Origin: an uncultured Lentisphaeraceae bacterium
GTDB taxonomy: Bacteria > Verrucomicrobiota > Kiritimatiellia > RFP12 > DVOR01
Direction of reading: 5' to 3'
DNA: 64,000 nucleotides
Assembly: GCA_949282555.1 (NCBI GenBank)
Contig: CASDPK010000002.1
Span: 62,001 to 126,000, forward strand
Shown: positions 43,998 through 50,525 of the stretch, piece by piece
How the letters are laid out: each line of letters starts with the position of its first letter
How positions within the stretch are numbered: the stretch's first letter is position 1
Program-made: the position numbers and the translations under genes
Notes under the pieces: model-generated
Told to the model about the DNA's origin: nothing
Databases searched by the model: none
Seen by the model: only the letters and a program-made list of their open reading frames with translations

Positions 43998-45334
43998 GGG
44001 GTGGCTCCCGGGGAGTTGGCCACGCGCGCCCGGAGGAAGGCAAGCCGCTTGGCGATGGTGTCCTCATAACCGGTGGGTTTGGGACGGTAGTAAGTCTTGG
44101 GGACGGTGAGATAGTCCTGCGCGACGGCGGCGCCCTCGTAGTCGTGCGGATACTTGTAGGCCGGGGCCTCGGCTTTGCCCTCGGCCTTGACGTGGACGTT
44201 TTTGAGGTGCTCGGGAACCGGTTGCACCCGTCCGGAACGGACGTCGGCGGCGGCCTCTTCCACCGCGAGGTAGGCGGCGTTGGATTTGGGGGCGGAGGCA
44301 AGATAGGTCGTGGCCTGCGCCAGCGTGATGCGCGCCTCGGGCATTCCGATGAACTCCACCGCCTGCATGGCCGCCACCGCGACGGTAAGGCCGCGGGGAT
44401 CGGCGTTGCCGATGTCCTCGGAGGCGGAGATGATCAGCCGGCGGGCAATGAAGCGGGGGTCCTCGCCGCCCTCAAGCATCTTTGCGAGCCAGTAAACGGC
44501 GGCGTCGGGGTCGGAACCGCGAATGGACTTGATGAAGGCGGAGATGGTGTCGTAGTGCTGATCCTCGTCCTTGTCATAGGCGATGACGCGGCGCTGCACG
44601 CACTCGGCCATCACGTCGGCCGTCACGCGGATGCGGCCCGTGGCATCGGGCGGGGTGGAGCGCACGGCAATCTCCAGCGCCGTGAGGGCCCGGCGGGCGT
44701 CGCCATCGCAAATCTGCGCCAAAAAGTCGGCCGCCTCGGGGTCGAGCGTCGCGCCGGAGCCGCCTAGGCCGCGTTCGGGATCGGTCAGCGCCCGGGTCAG
44801 CAACGTCTTGATGGCCTCGGGCCCCAAGGCGTGAAGCTCAAAGACAAGCGAACGGGAAACCAACGGGGTGTTGATGAAAATGCCGGGATTGTGGGTGGTC
44901 GCGCCGATGAGGGTGACGGTGCCATCCTCCACATAGGGCAACAACACGTCCTGCTGCGATTTGCTGAACCGGTGGATCTCATCGACAAAGAGGACCGTCC
45001 CCACCTGTCCGCGCAAGGTTTTGGCGCGCTCGCAGACGGCGCGGAGCTGGGCGACGTTGCTCATCACCCCGCTGGTGCGCTCGAAGCGCCGATGGGTGGT
45101 GCGGGCAATCACCTCGGCAAGGGTGGTTTTGCCCGTGCCGGGAGGCCCGTAGAAGATCAGGTTGGTGAAGCGGTCGCTCTCGATGACCCGGCGCAACAGA
45201 CGACCCGGAGCCAGAATGTGATCCTGGCCCACAATGTCCTCCAAGCGACGGGGGCGCATCCGTGCAGGGAGCGGCCCCAGCCGCCCGGGGTCCGTCGCCT
45301 CCGGCCCTTCTTCCCGCTCAAAAAGATCGTCCAT
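43994..45334 (-). CDS. rarA: Replication-associated recombination protein A
   Basis: The 446-residue AAA+ ATPase starts with RMRPRRLEDIVGQDHIL and has Walker A YGPPGTGKTTLAEV, Walker B LFVDEIHRFSKSQQD, and sensor 1 IGATTHNPG. The MgsA/RarA C-terminal tetramerisation domain (ADPRGLTVAVAAMQAVEFIGMPE) completes it. RarA (MgsA) acts at stalled replication forks and interacts with SSB. The length is normal. It lies first in a two-gene operon with nnr, divergent from the glycosyltransferase cluster. Confidence 0.93.
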   Translation of the reverse strand: MDDLFEREEGPEATDPGRLGPLPARMRPRRLEDIVGQDHILAPGRLLRRVIESDRFTNLIFYGPPGTGKTTLAEVIARTTHRRFERTSGVMSNVAQLRAVCERAKTLRGQVGTVLFVDEIHRFSKSQQDVLLPYVEDGTVTLIGATTHNPGIFINTPLVSRSLVFELHALGPEAIKTLLTRALTDPERGLGGSGATLDPEAADFLAQICDGDARRALTALEIAVRSTPPDATGRIRVTADVMAECVQRRVIAYDKDEDQHYDTISAFIKSIRGSDPDAAVYWLAKMLEGGEDPRFIARRLIISASEDIGNADPRGLTVAVAAMQAVEFIGMPEARITLAQATTYLASAPKSNAAYLAVEEAAADVRSGRVQPVPEHLKNVHVKAEGKAEAPAYKYPHDYEGAAVAQDYLTVPKTYYRPKPTGYEDTIAKRLAFLRARVANSPGATP

Positions 45335-45474
45335 GCGGACTATTGTAACAGAATAAAGGCCACGCTTCGCCCCGGCACCGAGTCGGGCTGGCCGTAAAGG
45401 GTTTGCGTCCCCTCAATCACCTCTCCTGAGACCATCCACCCGCGATAACGGACAAATGGCCGCCGAATAACCGT

Positions 45475-45544
45475 TTCGTTTGGCGTGTACTATGCCATGT
45501 GCTATACTGAAAGAACTCGTGGCGAATATGACGCTTCGTTTGGC
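45475..45544. repeat. Direct repeat TTCGTTTGGC flanking the glycosyltransferase promoter
   Basis: TTCGTTTGGC occurs at 45475-45484, overlapping the -35, and again at 45535-45544, downstream of the predicted start site, 60 bp apart. The rest of the 321-bp gap (45335-45655) is an untranslated leader with no gene. Confidence 0.4.
45480..45508 (+). promoter_or_regulatory. Promoter of the three-gene glycosyltransferase operon
   Basis: TTGGCG (45480-45485), a 17-bp spacer and TATACT (45503-45508). Transcription from about 45515 would leave a leader of roughly 140 bases before the first start codon, unusually long for this window. Confidence 0.6.
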
Positions 45545-45655
45545 ATGGGGTTCCTCCCGATGGTGGCCCCGCCTGTTTTGTTGCCGACTGTTTGCACGGG
45601 AATACTTGCGGAGAGCGAACCTCGACGCTTCCGCCCTTGTGGATGGTAAGACCTA

Positions 45656-46681
45656 ATGGAAGCACCGATACAAATGCCCCCTCCACCCTCCGTCGCCATT
45701 ATCGTTCCGGCCTATCAAGTGGAACGGTGGGTGGCGCAGTGCTTGGAATCCGTGCTGGCGCAAACCTTTAAGGCGTTCGAGGTGATTGTGGTGGATGACG
45801 GCTCCACCGATGGCACGGCGGACACCGTCAAACGCTTTTGCGCCGACCCGCGTGTGCGTCTCATCGTACAGCGAAACCAAGGCACTTCGGTTGTCCGTAA
45901 CCGCGGTCTCGGACTTGCGGAGCGACAGGGCATCCCTTTTATCTACTTCTTGGACGCGGACGATGCCATTCATCCACGTTTGCTTGAGCGGTGTATTGGG
46001 CTCTTGCAAGCACATCCGGAAGCCGAGTTCGTACGCTTCCGTTGCCACGAGGTTCCAATGGACGAGCCTTCCTTGGTGGGGAAGTTGCCGACCTATCCCA
46101 CATGGGGAGAACCCGAGCGTTGGGCAAGGCCATTCGATGACTTCCGCTTGTCCGATGCGTGGGCCGCGGTTTGTTTTTGGGTTTACAGACGTTCCGCAAT
46201 AGGCGATCTCCGCTTCCCGAGGGGCATTCGACACGAAGATCTCTCCTTTACGTGGAGTTTCGTGCGAAGGGCTCGGATGGGATTCGCCATCCCTGAGGAA
46301 CTTTACGCCTATCGCTTCAATCCCGATTCGCGATGCCATAAAAAGTTGCGCCCCGTGAATCTTCGGTCTTACGCACAGAACCTTCGCAATCTGGTCGCGG
46401 AATACGCGAGCGAGCCCGAGCTGCTCACGCTCCTTGGCAAAACGTTGCTTGCGGCGCTTGCCACGAAGGTCATCTGGAAGCGCACCAAGCGCGAAAGCGG
46501 GAGGCACTCGGAAATGTTCCGCTTGGCGTGCGCCACGCTGGGGAAACGCGTGGCGGATGGAACGTTGCGCTTGGCGTGGTTCCCCTTCCGCTGGCGGCTC
46601 CGTTTGCTCTATTACCGAACATTCGCAAAAACACCCAGAGGCGGCGGCATCCCCGCGGAAGCCCCCATCGATGGCCAATGA
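45656..46681 (+). CDS. GT2 glycosyltransferase, tandem copy 1
   Basis: The 341-residue GT-A fold begins SVAIIVPAYQVERWVAQCLES, has the nucleotide site VIVVDDGSTDGT, and the DXD-type FLDADDAIHP. There is no export signal; a basic amphipathic C-terminus (LAWFPFRWRLRLLYYRTF) may dock it on the membrane. It would transfer a sugar from a nucleotide donor to a surface-glycan or lipid-linked acceptor on the cytoplasmic side. Donor and acceptor are unknown. It is the first of three related genes, with ATGA-type spacing to the next, all probably read from the promoter at 45480. Confidence 0.82.
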   Translation: MEAPIQMPPPPSVAIIVPAYQVERWVAQCLESVLAQTFKAFEVIVVDDGSTDGTADTVKRFCADPRVRLIVQRNQGTSVVRNRGLGLAERQGIPFIYFLDADDAIHPRLLERCIGLLQAHPEAEFVRFRCHEVPMDEPSLVGKLPTYPTWGEPERWARPFDDFRLSDAWAAVCFWVYRRSAIGDLRFPRGIRHEDLSFTWSFVRRARMGFAIPEELYAYRFNPDSRCHKKLRPVNLRSYAQNLRNLVAEYASEPELLTLLGKTLLAALATKVIWKRTKRESGRHSEMFRLACATLGKRVADGTLRLAWFPFRWRLRLLYYRTFAKTPRGGGIPAEAPIDGQ

Positions 46682-46698
46682 CCTTAGGAAAGACGCAG

Positions 46699-47661
46699 AT
46701 GCCATCATCCTCACTGCACACAACCGTATCCGTCATTGTTCCGACATATCGCGCGGAACGGTTTGTGGAGCGTTGCGTGGAGTCGGTGTTGGCGCAGACC
46801 TTCCGTGACTTCGAGCTCGTGATTGTGGACGATGGTTCCACGGATGCCTCAAGCGAGCGTTTGAAACGTTTCCTCGCAGATGACCGCGTGACGCTCTTGT
46901 CCCAACCCAATCACGGGCTCTCCTGTGCGCGCAACACAGGGCTGAGGCTTCGAAGGAAAACAAGCGATTTCGTTTACTTCTTGGATGCCGACGACTTCAT
47001 CCACCCGGAGCTTTTGGAGGTTTGCGTGAGGACGTTGCGGGACCATCCCTCCGCAGACTTTGCACTCTTGGAGACCAAGAAATGTGCCGCATGCGAAACA
47101 CCCCCTTGGGAGGCTCTGCCCACGTTTGCGCCGCGCGAGCTCACCTATCCCGCGCGTAAACTGCTCGTGCCAGATTTTCACTACGAGACGCTGGCGGTGT
47201 GGCGTTTCTTCTTTAGGGCAGAGAGCATCGCAGGGGTGTTTTTCGAACCGGGTCTAAGCTATGTGGAAGATCTCGACTTTCTGTTCCGCGTGTTCCGGCG
47301 CGGAGGACACGGAGTGGCCATCCCCTGTTGTCTCCATTGCTACGCGCAAACCGAACAATCCCTGGCAAGAAGCCCGGTCTCCGCGGCCAAGGTGCATGCG
47401 AATGTGTGGTTGATCCGTCGGCTGCTCGAGCTCTATCGAGACGATCGCCCCACCTTGAGGCAATTGCGGAAACGCCTTTTCGTGAAACGCATCAAGGTGC
47501 TCTACAAGGAAGTGCACTCGTCCAATGAGGCCATCGTGCGGCTCTTCAACGCGCTCTTGCAAGCGCTTTTCTCGGAACGAAGCATCACGCTCACAATGTT
47601 CTCGTGGCGAATGCGTTGGCGCTTGTTGCCACAATGGTGGAGGGCACACTTCCATGACTGA
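46699..47661 (+). CDS. GT2 glycosyltransferase, tandem copy 2
   Basis: The 320-residue protein is similar in layout to its neighbours: TVSVIVPTYRAERFVERCVES, LVIVDDGSTDAS, and FLDADDFIHP. A Cys-containing middle (ETKKCAACETPPWE) is followed by a shared C-terminal region (FVKRIKVLYKEVHSS; MFSWRMRWRLLPQWWRAH). The ATG at 46699 follows AGGAAAG; an in-frame ATG at 46678 overlaps the previous stop and is also possible. It probably adds the next sugar in the same glycan. It ends with an 8-bp overlap into copy 3. Confidence 0.8.
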   Translation: MPSSSLHTTVSVIVPTYRAERFVERCVESVLAQTFRDFELVIVDDGSTDASSERLKRFLADDRVTLLSQPNHGLSCARNTGLRLRRKTSDFVYFLDADDFIHPELLEVCVRTLRDHPSADFALLETKKCAACETPPWEALPTFAPRELTYPARKLLVPDFHYETLAVWRFFFRAESIAGVFFEPGLSYVEDLDFLFRVFRRGGHGVAIPCCLHCYAQTEQSLARSPVSAAKVHANVWLIRRLLELYRDDRPTLRQLRKRLFVKRIKVLYKEVHSSNEAIVRLFNALLQALFSERSITLTMFSWRMRWRLLPQWWRAHFHD

Positions 47662-48622
47662 ACCCACCGTCTCCGTGATTATCCCCGCTTGGAATGCGCA
47701 ACGCTGGCTTGAACGGTGCCACCGCTCGCTCGCTTGGCAAACGTTCCAAAACTTCGAAGCCATTGTCGTGGACGATGGCAGCACGGAAGCCCCCGAACCA
47801 CTCCTCGGCATCCTCCGCAAAGACCCCCGTGTCCGCGCCATCTTCCACCGGCACAAAGGCCTCTCAGCGGCGCGCAATCGTGGGATCGGCTCTGCTCGAG
47901 GCGACTACCTCGGTTTCCTCGACGCCGACGATCTTCTGTATCCAACGATGCTCGAGCATACGGTCACGGCGTTGTGCGCCGATTCCTCCGCCGACTTCTG
48001 CCACTTCGACGTCACGCGCGCCACCCTTTCGGAGGGCGAACTTCCCACATTGAAGCCCCTTCCCAAGCCCAAACCCATCGCCATCGAAGGTTCCCTCTGC
48101 AAGGCTTTTTGCACGCACCCCAATCTTAAGATCGGGGTCTGCAACATGCTTTACCGTCGCACAAAGCTCACGATACGTTTCTGGGAAGAGATTTACTTGG
48201 CGGAAGACATCGACTTCTTGTTTCGTTTCCTTGCCCGCGCGCAACGTGGCCTCCTCCTCTCAGTGCCCCTTTACGTTTACACGCGCACTCCCAATTCCAT
48301 CGTCACACGTCCCTTTACCGCGAATCACCTAAACGAGGGCGAGAAACTCTTGCGCCACCTCGTCGATGCCTTCCAAAATGCCCCGCGGACGCTCACAACC
48401 CTCCGGCGGACGCTCTTCGTAAAGCAAATCAAGGTGGCGCGCAAGGCCGTCCGCAAAGCGACGGACGCAAAGCAACTGACACGCGTCAATCTCACTCGCG
48501 AGACCCGTCTCTTCGCCGATGGCATCTTGCGCTTGCGCGACTTCCCCTTTGAGTGGAAGTTCCGTTTGCTCAAGCCGTGGTTAAGGGCTCACCTGCTCTC
48601 ACGCAAGACGTCGCGCCCATAA
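47654..48622 (+). CDS. GT2 glycosyltransferase, tandem copy 3
   Basis: The 322-residue protein begins PTVSVIIPAWNAQRWLERCH, with AIVVDDGSTEAP and FLDADDLLYP. The C-terminus repeats the family ending (FVKQIKVARKAVRKA; LRDFPFEWKFRLLKPWLRAH), so all three tandem genes are paralogues. The 8-bp overlap with copy 2 indicates translational coupling. No O-antigen polymerase, flippase or sugar-nucleotide gene accompanies the cluster, so it probably extends an oligosaccharide made elsewhere. Confidence 0.82.
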   Translation: MTEPTVSVIIPAWNAQRWLERCHRSLAWQTFQNFEAIVVDDGSTEAPEPLLGILRKDPRVRAIFHRHKGLSAARNRGIGSARGDYLGFLDADDLLYPTMLEHTVTALCADSSADFCHFDVTRATLSEGELPTLKPLPKPKPIAIEGSLCKAFCTHPNLKIGVCNMLYRRTKLTIRFWEEIYLAEDIDFLFRFLARAQRGLLLSVPLYVYTRTPNSIVTRPFTANHLNEGEKLLRHLVDAFQNAPRTLTTLRRTLFVKQIKVARKAVRKATDAKQLTRVNLTRETRLFADGILRLRDFPFEWKFRLLKPWLRAHLLSRKTSRP

Positions 48623-48765
48623 GCTTCGCACGTTTGTGCGAAACCTTGGGTGATGGGACCCAAAAAAGCCCTTGCGCTGGAGTTCGCTCCAAGATGTATC
48701 TTGGGCGCATCCAAAGGGAAACGGCACCGTGCCGCCATCCCCTTGGGGTGAAAAAGGAGGTTCCC

Positions 48766-49908
48766 ATGTATTCTCGCCGCATGTTTCTTGCCGCCGCCGC
48801 GCTCTCCGGAGCGAGGGCAACGTTGGCCCGTCCGGCCATGATTCCCATCTCCGGAGGCGCCGCACCTCTGGGGGCCGTGCCTTCCGGGACAAAGGGGCTG
48901 ATGCCTTACCGCAGGACCATCGGACGTGGCGAGGCTGCCTTGGAGGTCTCTTCCATCGGGCTGGGATGCATGGGAATGAGCTTCCTGCGCGGCACACATC
49001 CCGACCGCAAAACGTGCGTGGCGCTCATTCGTTACGCCGTGGAACAGGGCGTGACGCTCTTCGACACCGCCGAGGCTTATGGCCCCTTTGAGAACGAATC
49101 CATCGTTGGCGAGGCTTTGGAGCCCTTCCGGGGAGAGATCCCGCTCACAACGAAGATTGGCTTTGAATACGACGGCACACGCTACCTTCGGGAGAACAGC
49201 TCCGAGGCGAACCTGAGACGGGCGCTGGAGGCCAGTCTCCGGAGAATGCGCACGGAGTGTTTGGATCTCGTTTACATTCACCGGCGCGACAAGACGCGGC
49301 CCATTGAGGAAACCGCGGCACTCATGCTGGCCTTCAAGAAGGAGGGGAAACTCCGCCGTTGGGGGCTGAGCGAAGTCGGCGCAGGGACGCTTCGGCGCGC
49401 GCACGCCGTCTTTCCCGTCACGGCGCTTCAGAGTGAATTCGGCCTCACATGGCGTGCACCGCTCACCAATGGGGTGATGGCCGCCTGTGCGGAATTGGGC
49501 GTGGGCTTGGTGCCGTTTGGCCCGCTGGGCAAAGGCTTCCTTGGCGGTTTCGTGAACGAAGCCACGGTGTACGTGGATCAACCGATGGACAACCGCAAAA
49601 ACTTTCCGCGCTATTCCCCTGAGAACATCCGCGCCTCACTTCCCTTTTTGGCCGCACTGGAGGAATTCGGGAAGGCCCGCGGCATCACGGTGCCGCAACT
49701 CGGCCTCGCGTGGTGTCTGGCCAAGGCCCCGTGGGTCGTGCCGATTCCGGGCACCTGCCGCCTGTCGCACCTGGAAGAAGACCTCCGCGCCGCCTCCATC
49801 GCCCTCTCGCCGGAGGACGTGGCCGCCCTTGACCGCATCGCAGAGGAGCATCCCATCGCAGGCGATCGTTATCCGCCCTCCGAGCAGGCCCGCGTGGACG
49901 AAGCATGA
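48766..49908 (+). CDS. Exported aldo/keto reductase
   Basis: The 380-residue product starts with a Tat-like signal (YSRRMFLAAAALSG, then Ala-rich). An AKR TIM barrel of about 320 residues follows with VSSIGLGCMGMS, the catalytic Asp and Tyr in LFDTAEAYG, the Lys in TTKIGFEY and the His in YIHRRD. NADPH-site features are in the last third (PIPGTCRLSHLEEDLRA). AKR13/YakC-like enzymes reduce aldehydes and ketones with NADPH, so export is surprising. The start at 48766 follows a perfect AAAGGAGG. The MerR-type gene 57 bp downstream suggests induction by a reactive aldehyde; that is inference. Confidence 0.82.
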   Translation: MYSRRMFLAAAALSGARATLARPAMIPISGGAAPLGAVPSGTKGLMPYRRTIGRGEAALEVSSIGLGCMGMSFLRGTHPDRKTCVALIRYAVEQGVTLFDTAEAYGPFENESIVGEALEPFRGEIPLTTKIGFEYDGTRYLRENSSEANLRRALEASLRRMRTECLDLVYIHRRDKTRPIEETAALMLAFKKEGKLRRWGLSEVGAGTLRRAHAVFPVTALQSEFGLTWRAPLTNGVMAACAELGVGLVPFGPLGKGFLGGFVNEATVYVDQPMDNRKNFPRYSPENIRASLPFLAALEEFGKARGITVPQLGLAWCLAKAPWVVPIPGTCRLSHLEEDLRAASIALSPEDVAALDRIAEEHPIAGDRYPPSEQARVDEA

Positions 49909-49965
49909 AAGCCTTCCTTCCGTTTGCTACGCTAAGAACCGCCAACCGCATACGAAAGGAGCCTC

Positions 49966-50445
49966 ATGAATATCCGTGAAGTGAGCCAACGCACCGGGCT
50001 GAGCCCCGACACGCTCCGCTGGTACGAAAAGGTGGGCCTCCTCGCCCCCGTCCGAAAGAAGGGCGGCAGACGCGATTACAGCGAGCGCGAGATCCGCTGG
50101 ATCGGCTACGTGAAGTGCATGCGCCGGGCAAACCTGCCCGTGGAGGCCATCGTGGAATACATCCGCCTCTACCGTGCGGGAGACGAATCCTCCCGTGCGC
50201 GGCGGCGGGCGATTCTCGCCGATCACTACGAACGCCTGAGTCGAGACCTTGAGGAACGGCGGCAAGCGCTCGAATATCTCCGCCTCAAGATTGATTGGTT
50301 CGACGGTCGGGTGAAGGATCTGGAAGAGGCCCTGAAAAATGCCTCCGCCGAAGCCCTTTCCGCAGACCCGGAATTGGCCGATGCCGCCCACGCGCGCCTC
50401 TCCAACGTCGCCCCCGCCATCCAACATCCCAATCAACACGGCTGA
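49966..50445 (+). CDS. MerR-family transcriptional regulator
   Basis: The 159-residue protein has an N-terminal MerR winged helix (MNIREVSQRTGLSPDTLRWYEKVGLL, with the family's RWYEkxGLL), then RRDYSEREIRWIGYVKCMRRANLPVEAI. A long dimer coiled coil follows (residues 75-125). No Cys cluster for metals is present, so an AdhR-like role in carbonyl stress is more likely than metal sensing. It lies behind the aldo/keto reductase gene and probably controls it. An AAAGGAG site precedes the ATG. Confidence 0.83.
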   Translation: MNIREVSQRTGLSPDTLRWYEKVGLLAPVRKKGGRRDYSEREIRWIGYVKCMRRANLPVEAIVEYIRLYRAGDESSRARRRAILADHYERLSRDLEERRQALEYLRLKIDWFDGRVKDLEEALKNASAEALSADPELADAAHARLSNVAPAIQHPNQHG

Positions 50446-50473
50446 CACTCACGGTGACGCAAGACAGATTAAA

Positions 50474-50505
50474 CGAAGGGCCGCACCGATCGGTGCGGCC
50501 CTTCG
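50474..50505. terminator. Bidirectional terminator between the MerR gene and ppdK
   Basis: Perfect arms CGAAGGGCCGCACCG/CGGTGCGGCCCTTCG enclose an AT centre. The minus reading is followed by TTTAATC, fitting the ppdK end 21 bp before it, and the plus reading serves the MerR gene. Confidence 0.8.
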
Positions 50506-50525
50506 TTGCGGGATAATCCCTAGCT

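Noticed and set aside
45656-48622. Horizontal transfer of the GT2 trio based on base composition
   Set aside because: The DNA looks somewhat less GC-rich than its flanks, but no measured composition or flanking mobile signal supports transfer.
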